A DNA stretch of 64,000 bases from Spirulina subsalsa PCC 9445 (GTDB lineage: Bacteria > Cyanobacteriota > Cyanobacteriia > Cyanobacteriales > Spirulinaceae), in the NCBI RefSeq assembly GCF_000314005.1, contig NZ_JH980292.1, positions 3,756,121 to 3,820,120 of the forward strand. Reading direction: 5' to 3'. Below the pieces are notes generated by a model, which saw only the letters and a program-made list of their open reading frames with translations, was not told where the DNA came from and searched no databases. Below, piece after piece: positions 53,364-62,831 of this stretch. Position 1 is the stretch's first letter. Every line of letters begins with the position of its first letter. The translations under genes and the position numbers were made by a program.

Positions 53364-53461
53364 CGATTCCCGATTCCCGATTCCCGATTCCCGATTCCCG
53401 ACTCCCGACTCCCGACTCCCGACTCCCGACTCCCGACTCCCGATTCCCGATTCCCGACTCT
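53364..53461. repeat. Heptanucleotide tandem repeat (14 units)
   Basis: Fourteen consecutive 7-bp units: five CGATTCC, six CGACTCC, two CGATTCC and one CGACTCT. These short tandemly repeated repetitive (STRR) tracts are typical of filamentous cyanobacteria. The blocks of like variants suggest unit expansion. The rest of 53101-53710 holds no gene. Confidence 0.93.
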
Positions 53462-53710
53462 TGCCTCTCTAGTTCTCTGGGCTAGAATAGAAAAGAGGCA
53501 ATTCACCCCCCTTTTTGTCTGATTTAACTCTATGGGGTGTTTACATTTCCCCTAGTGTTCTTAAAGATTAGATAAATTTGCCGGGATTGCTATAGACAGT
53601 CCGCAATTCCGTTGTTTAACCTTGAAGATAAGAAGAGAAGGTTTGAACAACCGGATTCTGTTTAGGGAAAAGAAGGCTGGATCAATTACCGAAAAGGGCT
53701 AGGAGAACAA

Positions 53711-54457
53711 ATGAACAACTTATCTACTCTTGTTAAAAATACTGCCATTTCTGCTGGTGTTGCGATCGCCGCATCTACATTCTTCGCCGCTACCCCGGCC
53801 GATGCGTTTACGATGAGATTCGACCCCGCTTTAGGTGGAGCAGCAACAAGTGATTATACTGGATCCACGGGTGAATTAAAATTTGACTTTTTGGATGCAG
53901 GTAACGACTCTGTTAAAATTTTGCTGACCATTAGCAACACCACCCCCTCTGAAATCGGTTCAAGCTTAGTGGGTTTTACTTTTGATCAGTTCGACTGGAT
54001 GGAAACGCTGTCCTACACCTATGACGACATGGGGACAAACTTCACCCGCGTCTTTGATCCTGTTACAATGCAGCCTTTTGGCTCTTTCGACTTTGGGATT
54101 CGCACGACGGGTAATGGTAATTTCCAAGGGGGAAGTGCTAACCTCGGTTTGAGAGAAGGGAATTCGGCTCAGGTTGCCTTTACCTTCCAAAAAGTGGGTA
54201 AAACAGCTAGTGAATTAGAAAGCCTGTTTTCCAGTGCCTACGAAAAAGGCGAGTTACGCTCCGGCGCTCGTTTCCAACAAGTTGGTCCAAATCAAGCAGA
54301 TAGTGACATCGTTTTGGGTCACTACTTCCAAAGTGTTGAAATTCCTCCTGAAGAGCCTGTTGTTTCTGTTCCTGAACCCACCGTTACCCTTGGTTTAGGG
54401 ATGTTCGCCCTTGGCGCTTTAGGGGCTGGTCGCAAAAACCGCAAGTCTGAGTGCTAA
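53711..54457 (+). CDS. PEP-CTERM sorting domain protein
   Basis: This 248-residue exported protein has a signal peptide that likely ends at ATPADAF (about residue 31). A beta-rich body with no recognised domain follows. The C-terminal sorting signal has the VPEP motif, a hydrophobic stretch (LGLGMFALGALGAG) and a basic end (RKNRKSEC). PEP-CTERM proteins are processed by exosortase and end up on the cell surface or in the matrix. There is an AGGAG site before the ATG and a strong terminator after the gene. Confidence 0.88.
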   Translation: MNNLSTLVKNTAISAGVAIAASTFFAATPADAFTMRFDPALGGAATSDYTGSTGELKFDFLDAGNDSVKILLTISNTTPSEIGSSLVGFTFDQFDWMETLSYTYDDMGTNFTRVFDPVTMQPFGSFDFGIRTTGNGNFQGGSANLGLREGNSAQVAFTFQKVGKTASELESLFSSAYEKGELRSGARFQQVGPNQADSDIVLGHYFQSVEIPPEEPVVSVPEPTVTLGLGMFALGALGAGRKNRKSEC

Positions 54458-54508
54458 TTCACCCTCAACGGTAGTCAAGCTTTTTACCCAACATCAGGAA
54501 TCCAAATG

Positions 54509-54546
54509 AAGGAGCATGAGGAATAACACTCATGCTCCTTGTTTTT
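54509..54546 (+). terminator. Terminator of the PEP-CTERM gene
   Basis: AAGGAGCATGAG (54509-54520) pairs exactly with CTCATGCTCCTT (54529-54540). GTTTTT follows. Confidence 0.88.
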
Positions 54547-54557
54547 GGCAGAATCAT

Positions 54558-54572
54558 TAGGGCTTGCTGAAA
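54558..54572. repeat. Solo MITE end
   Basis: TAGGGCTTGCTGAA matches the terminal inverted repeat of copies B and D. No second end is seen nearby, so this is probably a decayed or solo terminus. Confidence 0.55.
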
Positions 54573-54627
54573 AAGTCAGAGAGTCGGAGTCGGAAATGAG
54601 AGACATTAAACCCCTCAAATTCCCACC

Positions 54628-56067
54628 CTACAGCGTGCCGAATCCTTTCTTTTTCTTCTTCTTACCCGCCTTTTTCTTACTGCCCCCACTGTAGCCTCGG
54701 AAACCGGGCTGAGGTCCACCGCCCAGAGGATTGCCCATTCCCGGCATCCCCGGCATCCCCGGCATTCCGCCCCCCATGCCCATTTGTTTCATCATGGCGC
54801 GCATCCGGGTAAAGTCGGCAATCAGTTTAGACACTTCCGCTTCACTATGACCCGACCCTTGGGCAATACGACGGCGACGACCGGGGGATTTCGCTAATAA
54901 ATCGGGGTTGCCGCGTTCCTCTTTGGTCATGGAATTAATCATGGCCTCAGTGTGTTTCAGTTGACTTTCGCCTTTTTGCAACACATCACCGCTAATTTTG
55001 TTCATCCCGGGGATTAATTTCATCACCCCCGCTAAAGACCCCATATTTTTCAAGAGGCGCATTTGTTTGAGGAAATCGTTAAAGTCAAAGCGGGCTTCGA
55101 GGATTTTTTCCTGCATCGCCATGGCATCGGACAGGTCAATTTCCTCCTGGGCTTTTTCGACTAGGGTGACAACATCGCCCATGTTGAGGATACGGGAGGC
55201 CATGCGGTCGGGATAGAAGGGTTGTAGGGCTTCGACTTTTTCCCCCACCCCGATAAATTTAATCGGTTGCCCGGAAATACAGCGCACGGAGAGGGCGGCC
55301 CCCCCGCGACTATCCCCGTCCATTTTGGTGACGATGGCTCCGGTGATGCCGATTTCTTCGTGGAAGGTACGGGTGAGGGTGGCGGCCTCTTGTCCGGTCA
55401 TGGCATCGACGACCAGTAGGGTGTCGTGGGGTTGGACGGTGGCCTTAATTTGGGCTAATTCGGCCATCATTTCCGGGTCGATTTGTAACCGTCCGGCGGT
55501 GTCGATGATAACGGTATCTACGCCCATTTCTCGGGCTTTGGCTACCCCTTGTTTGGCAATTTCAACGGGGTTTACGTCTTTGCCGAGTTCAAAGACGGGG
55601 ACATCAATTTGTTGACCGAGGGTGATGAGTTGGTCGATGGCGGCGGGGCGGTAAATATCGGTGGCCACCATTAAACAGGTGCGCTTTTCTTTGCGTAAAT
55701 AGAGGGCGAGTTTAGCGGTGGCGGTGGTTTTCCCGGTACCTTGCAGCCCGGCCATGAGGATGACGGTGGGGGGGGTGTCGGCTTGGGCGAGGGGGGCGTT
55801 GCTTTCCCCCATGACGTTTACTAATTGGTCATAAACAATTTTGACAAATTGTTGGTCGGGGCGCACTCCGGAGATGACTTCTGCACCGAGGGCTTCTTTT
55901 TCAACTTCGCTGATGAAGGTTTTAACGACTTGCAGGTTTACGTCGGCTTCTAGTAGGGCGCGCCGGACTTCTTTGAGGGCTTCTTTTATATTATTTTCGG
56001 AGATTTTATCTTGACCGCGTAGTTTTTTCCAAGCGTCTTCTAAGCGTTCTGCTAGAGCATCAAACAT
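54628..56067 (-). CDS. ffh: Signal recognition particle protein Ffh
   Basis: At 479 residues, the N domain and GTPase G domain (GLQGTGKTTATAKLALYL, DTAGRLQID, TKMDGDSRGG) are followed by a Met-rich M domain (LKQMRLLKNMGSL, RMRAMMKQMGMGGGMPGMPG) that binds signal sequences and the 4.5S RNA. The basic C-terminus ends KKKAGKKKKKKGFGTL. Ffh targets membrane proteins to FtsY and the translocon. No SRP RNA gene was recognised in the window. Confidence 0.97.
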   Translation of the reverse strand: MFDALAERLEDAWKKLRGQDKISENNIKEALKEVRRALLEADVNLQVVKTFISEVEKEALGAEVISGVRPDQQFVKIVYDQLVNVMGESNAPLAQADTPPTVILMAGLQGTGKTTATAKLALYLRKEKRTCLMVATDIYRPAAIDQLITLGQQIDVPVFELGKDVNPVEIAKQGVAKAREMGVDTVIIDTAGRLQIDPEMMAELAQIKATVQPHDTLLVVDAMTGQEAATLTRTFHEEIGITGAIVTKMDGDSRGGAALSVRCISGQPIKFIGVGEKVEALQPFYPDRMASRILNMGDVVTLVEKAQEEIDLSDAMAMQEKILEARFDFNDFLKQMRLLKNMGSLAGVMKLIPGMNKISGDVLQKGESQLKHTEAMINSMTKEERGNPDLLAKSPGRRRRIAQGSGHSEAEVSKLIADFTRMRAMMKQMGMGGGMPGMPGMPGMGNPLGGGPQPGFRGYSGGSKKKAGKKKKKKGFGTL

Positions 56068-56375
56068 AATTTTTCATTCCTGCGTTTTTCAAGTGATCTC
56101 TGGACTCGGGAGAGTCCGGGATTAGCATAAGATACCCCCACCTCGCGCCCTCGCAGGTGAGGAGAGCTTTATCCAGCCTCTATCATGTTTAGGTTTCAGC
56201 GTTTTGGGCTTCTTGCGATTTTAGCATTTTCAGGGTCTAGGGGGGAAATCCTCATGGATTCGGCTGTGTTCTGGTTGAGGTTCCCCTGCTTAAAGGCGAA
56301 GGAATTCTTCATTCACAGACTCGCCGTAAGTCAAAATAGGAGGAGAGTTCTTCAGATGGTGAAACTTCTGTCCTT
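56068..56375. other. Gene-free stretch between ffh and WD40 gene
   Basis: This divergent 308-bp region probably carries both promoters. A 78-codon frame at 56185-56421 overlaps the WD40 gene and has no convincing features. Confidence 0.4.
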
Positions 56376-57554
56376 ATGGTTCATGGTCAACCCCAACAAC
56401 CGAGAGATTTTGATGTGGTGATGGGATCCCAATCTGTCACTCCAGAGACGGCGTTAGTTCTGGGGGGTCTAGAAGGGGTGAGACGGCGGGTGAGTAGTCC
56501 GGTGGTGGAATCGCGTAAAATGGCGCTGCAAGAGGCTTTAAAGTACGGAAAAGGGGGCTTAGAGCTAATTATTTCGGCGCTCTATGATGAGTCGGAACAG
56601 GTGCAACGGGTGGCCTATCAGTTGTTGCGCTATCGGACGGAGGGGGATGTGCTGGGGGCGCTCAGGGCTTATTTGCCCTATCATCTGTTTGAGGAACAGG
56701 GGGGGATGCGGGTAGGACGGGGGGCGACGGTGGATGGGCTGGGACGGGCGATCGCACACCTCAAGGGAAAAACCCTAGAAGTCTTGGATATCGCCACTCG
56801 TGAGGTTTTATATTCCCTCCCCCGACAGCGTAATGAACGTTTATTTCTCTGTTCTCCTGACTGTCTGATTCGCGTGATTCAACAGAAAAATGCTCGGATT
56901 GAAGTGTGGGAGGAGGGGGAGTTAAAATGGGAGTTTTCGGGTCATCAAGGCCGCATTGATGCCATGGCTTTTTCCCCGGAACAACAAATCCTTGCTACCG
57001 GAGGCAGTGATACAGTCATTCGTCTCTGGAACCTCAAAACCGGGAAATTAGTCGGAACACTGGGGAAACATTTAGTTTTAGGCGCTCATAGCGATCGCAT
57101 TTTTGCTTTACAATTCAGTCCCACAGGCAATACCCTAATCAGTAGTAGTCAAGATGGTACCCTTAAACTTTGGGATCTCCGCACTCGGGATCGACCTCGC
57201 ACCCTACACACCTATACCCTCCACTTTGCCTTAAGTCCCGATGAATTAACCCTCGTCACTACCGACTGGTCTGGAAATCTAGCCTTTTGGGACTTATCCT
57301 TACAGAAAATTCAGCGCACTATTGCTGTTTCTTATACCCACTGTCTCACCTTTACCCCCTATGGTCGCATTCTCATCACAGCCGGAGGGGATCGGATGAT
57401 TCATTTCTGGAATCCCTACACCGCAGAATTAATTCATTCCCTTTCTGGTCATCATCAAAATATTACTTCCCTCATCCTAACGGCTCAGGGTCAACAATTG
57501 ATTAGCCTAGGACAAGACAACGAGCTAAAAATTTGGGCTGTCCTTGAACAGTAA
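56376..57554 (+). CDS. WD40-repeat protein with HEAT-like N-terminus
   Basis: A 392-residue protein. Residues about 45-100 look like HEAT-type helices (ALQEALKYGKGGLELIISAL, VQRVAYQLLRYRTEGDV). The rest holds five WD40 blades with typical GH...D...W signatures, such as SDTVIRLWNLKTGKLVGTL and QDGTLKLWDLRTRDRPRTL. It is a scaffold-like cytosolic protein with no enzymatic motif. The ATG at 56376 is used, and another at 56421 is possible. Confidence 0.82.
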   Translation: MVHGQPQQPRDFDVVMGSQSVTPETALVLGGLEGVRRRVSSPVVESRKMALQEALKYGKGGLELIISALYDESEQVQRVAYQLLRYRTEGDVLGALRAYLPYHLFEEQGGMRVGRGATVDGLGRAIAHLKGKTLEVLDIATREVLYSLPRQRNERLFLCSPDCLIRVIQQKNARIEVWEEGELKWEFSGHQGRIDAMAFSPEQQILATGGSDTVIRLWNLKTGKLVGTLGKHLVLGAHSDRIFALQFSPTGNTLISSSQDGTLKLWDLRTRDRPRTLHTYTLHFALSPDELTLVTTDWSGNLAFWDLSLQKIQRTIAVSYTHCLTFTPYGRILITAGGDRMIHFWNPYTAELIHSLSGHHQNITSLILTAQGQQLISLGQDNELKIWAVLEQ

Positions 57555-57561
57555 ACAGTCA

Positions 57562-58131
57562 TCAGGACATTAATTCATCTCCCAAAATATGATAATGACT
57601 CTGCACAAAACCATTAGCAAAATACTTTGTCTCACCATGCTTTAACCTTATATCCCGGGACAGAGAACCAAATAAAGGAATCCCTTCCCCTAACAAAATT
57701 GGAACTCTAGTAATGATCAAATTCTGTAATAATCCCTCCCGTAAAAAATGTTGAACTGTCTGACCACCATCCACATATAAATGCTGAAATCCCTGTTTTT
57801 CTAGTTGTTGGACTACATCCCGAGGATTCGCACAAAGAGAGGACACCGTTTGAGCTAAAACCGGAGGAATTGCAATTGACTGATGACTTAAAACCACAAT
57901 CTTTTTATGCCCATAAGGCCAGAAGTCAAAAGATAATACCACCTCATAGGTATTTCGTCCCATCACCATCACATCGACAGAATTCATAAACATCTGATAA
58001 CCATAGTCTTCTATTTCAGTTCCATCAGAGGAGGTGGAACTGTAATCTGGATCATTCAGCCAATCAAGATCGCCATTTGTGCGAGCAATAAATCCATCTA
58101 AACTGGTAGCAATATAGCTGGTAATTTTCAT
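57562..58131 (-). CDS. Dihydrofolate reductase/RibD C-terminal-like protein
   Basis: This 189-residue protein has a DHFR-like Rossmann variant (YyaP/RibD_C): SYIATSLDGFIARTNGDLDWL, VMVMGRNTYEVVLSF, HLYVDGGQTVQHFLREGLLQN and ITRVPILLGEGIPLF. It probably reduces a pterin or flavin-like substrate with NADPH, but it is not the folate-pathway DHFR. It is convergent with the WD40 gene, with the two stops 7 bp apart. Confidence 0.87.
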   Translation of the reverse strand: MKITSYIATSLDGFIARTNGDLDWLNDPDYSSTSSDGTEIEDYGYQMFMNSVDVMVMGRNTYEVVLSFDFWPYGHKKIVVLSHQSIAIPPVLAQTVSSLCANPRDVVQQLEKQGFQHLYVDGGQTVQHFLREGLLQNLIITRVPILLGEGIPLFGSLSRDIRLKHGETKYFANGFVQSHYHILGDELMS

Positions 58132-58220
58132 GGTATTTGATTAATCCAATCTAAAATCAGTTAAAAACAAGCTCAAAATGTTACAATTGACAGAGGCTTG
58201 TCAAGACATTATCTATTAAC

Positions 58221-59777
58221 ATGAAACCTATTGTTACAATTGCCCTGCTATTGGGACTGTTAAGTGCCTGTGGGAACGAAGGAGGTTCTAATGGGGTGGG
58301 ACAATTACCTGCGGGGAGCAGAAACGACGGGAATTGTCCAGCACCTCCCGCGTCTCCTGTGGAATTAACAGCCGTTGAAAATGTGGAATTTTATGCAGAT
58401 CGCTTCAATTTTCAGATTCGAGACATTCAACAGGATGGTCAAATTTTACGGTTTCAATCCTCAAATTATGATTTTGTTTACTGTAACGAAACCTGGACCG
58501 TTCAACGGGGAACCTATCAAGCGCCACCCCCCAAAACATGGGAAGAACAACAAGCAGAACTTGAAGATCCAACCTATCAATCCTTCGAGGTAAACGGACA
58601 GCTTTATTATTATCGCGCTTATTTAGATCCGAGTCCCCTAGCGAATCCCAATCAACTCTCCCAGAGAGTCATTTTTGAGATCGTTCCCCCCGGTCAAGAT
58701 GAACCCATTGTAACAACACTCTACACCGTGCAGCAGTTAAGAAACGCCAATCTGGGGGCGGAATTATCGGATCCGCGAGAGATTCATGGAATTGTTTATC
58801 GCGATCGCCCGCTTTGGGTAGTTTCCGCCTATAAAGGAGAAGGATTTAGTGGAATTGCCACCTTCATCACCTACGATCCCGAACAGGAAACCGTTATTAT
58901 CAGTCAACCCCCAGAAATTGCGGGTCAAGTAATCACCGATCTCAAAGTGAGTCCCGATGATACCCTCTGGATGACCACCCAACTCTCTGGGGAAGGGAAT
59001 CCCTTCTATCCCGGAATGGGGTTAGTCTCCTATCAACCCCCTGCCAACAGTCTCCAAGGGGGACAAGTGCGCTCCTTCCATGTGCGCAATAGTCCCCTCC
59101 TTGGAGCCATTCCCACCCGGATTCACATGGATGGAAATACCCTCTGGGTGGGTACTGGCAACGGCATCTGTCAAGTGAACACCCAACAAGTCGAAACAGC
59201 CCAAGGATGGGATTGTTGGCGCTTTGCCTTAATGGTCGAGGGTGACAATAGAACCATTGCACTCCATAGCCATTCCCAAAGTGAGAATCCCAGCGCGGAA
59301 ATGACCCTAAACGACCCCCTAGAGGTGTTATGGTGGGTACCCGGGGGTGAATCCGTCTCAGATCCCGGACGGTATGAAGTCCGCTATGAACCGGGATTTG
59401 AAGCCACCTTACGGGAAGGTCGCCGATTTTGGGGGTTTGACCCTGAAGACTTCCCCCCCGATTATCTGTATCCCCTATATTGGTCTGGGTCAGAATGGCA
59501 TTGGAATGGCGATCGCTTTATTCGGGGATTTGATGCCGTTAGCTTGAACTTCTTCGGAGGAGGCCCCCCAGCCATCCGACAAGATCCCGACAATTACGAC
59601 TTTCCCCCCGATTTACGCGCTGTGCGAGGAGACTTAACCATTCTAGACATCCAAGACGAAACAATGAATATTCGGCACCATTCCGCTTGGATAGACGACA
59701 AACAACTCTCTCCTTACCTCACCCTTTTACCCGTCCAACAGGTCGAAAATCCCCAAGGCGATCCACTCCTCCCCTAA
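58221..59777 (+). CDS. Large lipoprotein with beta-propeller-like motifs
   Basis: At 518 residues, the signal peptide ends in a lipobox (LLSAC) at Cys17, so it should be a lipoprotein. The middle contains strands such as DLKVSPDDTLWMTTQLSG and RIHMDGNTLWVGTGNGICQV that resemble ligand-binding beta-propeller blades. The C-terminal third (FWGFDPEDFPPDYLYPLYW) is not recognised. Function unknown. The stop overlaps the convergent chemoreceptor gene by 4 bp. Confidence 0.75.
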   Translation: MKPIVTIALLLGLLSACGNEGGSNGVGQLPAGSRNDGNCPAPPASPVELTAVENVEFYADRFNFQIRDIQQDGQILRFQSSNYDFVYCNETWTVQRGTYQAPPPKTWEEQQAELEDPTYQSFEVNGQLYYYRAYLDPSPLANPNQLSQRVIFEIVPPGQDEPIVTTLYTVQQLRNANLGAELSDPREIHGIVYRDRPLWVVSAYKGEGFSGIATFITYDPEQETVIISQPPEIAGQVITDLKVSPDDTLWMTTQLSGEGNPFYPGMGLVSYQPPANSLQGGQVRSFHVRNSPLLGAIPTRIHMDGNTLWVGTGNGICQVNTQQVETAQGWDCWRFALMVEGDNRTIALHSHSQSENPSAEMTLNDPLEVLWWVPGGESVSDPGRYEVRYEPGFEATLREGRRFWGFDPEDFPPDYLYPLYWSGSEWHWNGDRFIRGFDAVSLNFFGGGPPAIRQDPDNYDFPPDLRAVRGDLTILDIQDETMNIRHHSAWIDDKQLSPYLTLLPVQQVENPQGDPLLP

Positions 59778-61765
59778 TCCCCCTCTTTTCCCATCCCCTT
59801 TAAATGTTTCATGGTCGCTAAAATTTGTTCAATAGCGACCGATTGCTGATGAGTATTCAAAGAAATCTGCTCCGAATTGACCACAATATGATTGACTGCA
59901 CTAACCACCGTTTGCAAAGCATCCTGACTATCAGAAGTGACTTGGACTGTTGAACTCATCGCAGATTGGATCTTTTCCACTAAGTGATTAATCGCTGCCG
60001 CAGAACTTTGACTTTGGTCTGACAAACGACGGATTTCCTCGGCAATAACATTAAATCCCGCTCCATTTACCCCTGAACGAACTGCTTCAACCGCCGCATT
60101 CAACGCCAGCATATTCGTTTGATTCGCTAAATCACTAACCACAGCAGAGATTATGCCAATTTTATTAACTTGCTGATTTAAATCACCAATTTCTGTAGTC
60201 AATCTTTTGACATTCTCTTGTAAGCTAAAATGATTATAACTTTCCACTAAATTGTCTTGTCCCTCAATCAAAGATAATACCCTGTGCGCTCCCTTCGCTG
60301 CCTCTGAAGCTTGATCGGCTGAACTACGAGAAGAAGCACTTAGCTCATCCATACTCGTTGTGACTTGCTGCACAGATGTCTCTTGATTCTCTAAGGTTTC
60401 AGTTACTTTTTTAAGCAATTGCTGCTGTTTCAATAACGCACTTTCTAAGGCTTGATTTCGCTGAGAAATTTCATCCGCCATCAAATTAAAAGCCTTTGCC
60501 AAAATACCGATTTCATCTTGACGATCATTTTGAATTAAAACAGAATAATCCCCCGCAGAAATTTGACGAGTAGCCCTGATAAGTTCTTTTAAAGGTGTAG
60601 CAATTTGTGACCGAATAATGAATCCTAGAGCAACACTTAAACACCCCAGAAATATCAAAGCAAAAATGGCATTAAATACAGCTATACCTAGCACTTTTTC
60701 TCGTAAAGTATTCTTAGGTAGAACGGTCACAAAGTACCAATTAGGTGTCGGAATACTTTGTACAGCTAAATATTCACCATTCAATTTATTATCGATAATC
60801 CCTTCTTCAGAAGGTGCATTTGTTACTAATTCAAAAATATGGCGTAGATGGGGATCTTCCGATTCGGCTATACTATAAGCAACAGTGCTTTCTGAAATTT
60901 TTTCCATTAAATTAGGATGAGCAATTAACTTTCCTTCCCGATTAAAAATGAGATTATATCCTCCCTCGATATGATCATCAATGGTGCGCTCAATTAAACT
61001 GTTTAAGCGAATATCATGGGCTACTGTAGCAATCGGTTGATCATTTATTTCTACCGGAGTAGAACAACTAACTAACCAAATTTCACTGACTTCTTCAAGA
61101 TAGGGAGACGTGCAAACTGTTGTTCGTTCCGGATTATTTGCAGGAGTAGCAACCTCATACTCTTCTTGATCTGGCATATTTAAAGTAGCCGATGTTTCTT
61201 GACTCCAAGTGGGGAATTCTGGCCAATAAACAATAATAATATTGTCAGGAGTCATGACAAAAGTGCTTTGAAAACGATTATGCCATGCTCGACCATAGGA
61301 TTCTATCAATCTCTGAAGCATTAAAACCCTGCCCTGAAGCTCAGGAGTAATTGATAAAGACGGATCAATATGTACTCCAGCTTGACGCTCCCCATCGAAA
61401 TTTTCAGGACGATTACGCACCACACCATCGGGAAAACGGACAAACAAACTATTAAATTCCTCTTCTAAATTATCCGTAGCGAGATCCTCTATTTGTTCAA
61501 TAATTTGCTGTTTTAGAATTTGGTGATTATCCGCCGCCAATTGAAATACTTCCTGTTCTCGTTCTACCCTTGTTGTTACAGAAGAACTGAGTTGTTCCAG
61601 GCGCTGATCTCGCAATAGGGAAAACATTTGTTGATAACCAACAAAGGTTGCCGAAACGACTAAAATACTCGAAGCAATCACAATTCTTGATAAAGTCTTT
61701 TGCGTTATTGAACCTTTGATCAGGTCGTCTTGAGTGAGTTTTTTGTTATCGGGAAAGTTAAACAT
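59774..61765 (-). CDS. Methyl-accepting chemotaxis protein with dCache-like sensor
   Basis: A 663-residue membrane receptor: TM1 (about residues 25-47), a ~300-residue periplasmic sensor of Cache type (LIFNREGKLIAHPNLMEKIS, IPTPNWYFVTVLPK), TM2 (about 358-384), HAMP (ATPLKELIRATRQISAGDYS) and a C-terminal signalling domain with the hairpin tip QTNMLALNAAVEAVRSG. It would control a CheA kinase, for example in pili-based phototaxis or chemotaxis. No che genes are nearby. Confidence 0.92.
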   Translation of the reverse strand: MFNFPDNKKLTQDDLIKGSITQKTLSRIVIASSILVVSATFVGYQQMFSLLRDQRLEQLSSSVTTRVEREQEVFQLAADNHQILKQQIIEQIEDLATDNLEEEFNSLFVRFPDGVVRNRPENFDGERQAGVHIDPSLSITPELQGRVLMLQRLIESYGRAWHNRFQSTFVMTPDNIIIVYWPEFPTWSQETSATLNMPDQEEYEVATPANNPERTTVCTSPYLEEVSEIWLVSCSTPVEINDQPIATVAHDIRLNSLIERTIDDHIEGGYNLIFNREGKLIAHPNLMEKISESTVAYSIAESEDPHLRHIFELVTNAPSEEGIIDNKLNGEYLAVQSIPTPNWYFVTVLPKNTLREKVLGIAVFNAIFALIFLGCLSVALGFIIRSQIATPLKELIRATRQISAGDYSVLIQNDRQDEIGILAKAFNLMADEISQRNQALESALLKQQQLLKKVTETLENQETSVQQVTTSMDELSASSRSSADQASEAAKGAHRVLSLIEGQDNLVESYNHFSLQENVKRLTTEIGDLNQQVNKIGIISAVVSDLANQTNMLALNAAVEAVRSGVNGAGFNVIAEEIRRLSDQSQSSAAAINHLVEKIQSAMSSTVQVTSDSQDALQTVVSAVNHIVVNSEQISLNTHQQSVAIEQILATMKHLKGMGKEGD

Positions 61766-61844
61766 AATTGACCTCGCCTTGTTATCTTGCCTTAGTATTT
61801 TTGCCTAGATACTTTGACAAAATATAGGTTGATTGCTCAAATCG

Positions 61845-61886
61845 CAGGAGGAATTCATAAATTCCCCCTACCATCACCTATTTAGG
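61845..61886. repeat. Direct repeat flanking the pentapeptide gene, left copy
   Basis: GGAATTCATAAATTCCCCC, then TACCATCACCTATTTAGG. It contains a GGGGGAATT-type palindrome and recurs on the other side of the pentapeptide-repeat gene. Confidence 0.65.
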
Positions 61887-61908
61887 ATTGTTATAAGTAA
61901 GCCAACTT

Positions 61909-62487
61909 CTACAATCCTACTGATTGATATTGAGGGCTACTATTGCTGGCAATAAACACAGCACCTTGACTCATAAACAATGTCATCAACTCAGCAGATA
62001 ATCCTTCAACACTGATAAATTCTGCTTTCTCTACCCCCACATCTACCCAAGTTGCACCTTGAGCATTAGTCTTAATTAATTTGGCGTGATTTAACGTCGT
62101 ATCGACTAACTTGGCTCGCTTCAAAGTCGCATTACTTAAATCCACATAACTTAAGGTAGCATGACTTAAATCCGCCCCACTTAAATCTGCCCCACTTAAA
62201 TCCGCCCCACTTAAATCCGCCCCACTTAAATTTGCCCCAATTAACTCCGCTTCACTTAAATCCGCCCCACTTAAATTTGCATTACACAGATTGGCATTAA
62301 TCAAGTTAGCGCGGAATAAATTGGTTCCTAATAAATTCGCTCGATAGAGATTGGCACTAAACAGGTTACAGCGAAACAAACTCGCACCGCTTAAATTCAC
62401 CCCCTCTAAGTCACAACGAAAGAGATCCAGATCCCGAAAATCTCTGGCTCCGGCTGCATATTTTTGTAACAAAGTATTTACATCCAT
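61909..62487 (-). CDS. Pentapeptide-repeat protein
   Basis: The 192-residue protein is mostly A(D/N)LSG-type pentapeptides (about 20 units between residues 20 and 140), which fold as a right-handed quadrilateral beta helix. Four nearly identical 15-bp units in a row (ADLSGADLSGADLSGADLSG) suggest recent slippage. The last ~45 residues are not repetitive. Pentapeptide proteins are very abundant in cyanobacteria, and the role is unknown. It is flanked on both sides by direct copies of a dispersed palindrome. Confidence 0.88.
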   Translation of the reverse strand: MDVNTLLQKYAAGARDFRDLDLFRCDLEGVNLSGASLFRCNLFSANLYRANLLGTNLFRANLINANLCNANLSGADLSEAELIGANLSGADLSGADLSGADLSGADLSHATLSYVDLSNATLKRAKLVDTTLNHAKLIKTNAQGATWVDVGVEKAEFISVEGLSAELMTLFMSQGAVFIASNSSPQYQSVGL

Positions 62488-62617
62488 GATGGTTTGTATC
62501 GCTAAGGTTGACCAATACTTCTATTGTCCCAAAATCCTACAAATTCATGGCTTTTGTAAAGTTATTTTGCAATTTTCGGTAATCTGGGGTGTTTTATTGG
62601 CAACTCTACCCCCATTC

Positions 62618-62666
62618 TAGGGGGAATTCATCAATTCCCCCTACCATTACCTATCCACCTATTTAG
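62618..62666. repeat. Direct repeat flanking the pentapeptide gene, right copy
   Basis: GGGGGAATTCATCAATTCCC, then CCTACCATTACCTA. It is the same repeat and in the same orientation as the copy at 61845-61886. Confidence 0.65.
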
Positions 62667-62699
62667 AGTTTGCGGAAAAAACCGTTCTCTGCGAGACGC

Positions 62700-62774
62700 T
62701 AGACTCAACAAGGGAATAGGGAATAGGTAATAATTCTTAATTCCCTGACTCTCGGATTTATTCAGCAAGCCCTA
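62700..62774. repeat. Degenerate MITE with right end
   Basis: It ends with TATTCAGCAAGCCCTA (62759-62774), the exact right end of copy D. The interior holds GGGAATAGGGAATAGGTAAT words. The left end is not clear. The rest of 62488-62831 holds no gene. Confidence 0.55.
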
Positions 62775-62831
62775 TTTAGGATAGGTTTTGCTAGGGTGTT
62801 CTATAATATTTGTGCAGTTGTACCGATTGAG

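Noticed and set aside
53364-53461. CRISPR or coding repeat
   Set aside because: The unit is 7 bp with no spacers and no open frame of note. It is an STRR tract.
56185-56421. 78-codon ORF upstream of the WD40 gene
   Set aside because: It overlaps the WD40 start in another frame and shows no family or ribosome-binding evidence.
58187-58215. TTGACA promoter before the lipoprotein gene
   Set aside because: The hexamer 17 bp downstream is TATCTA and lies only five bases from the ATG, so this is not a credible promoter for a leadered gene.
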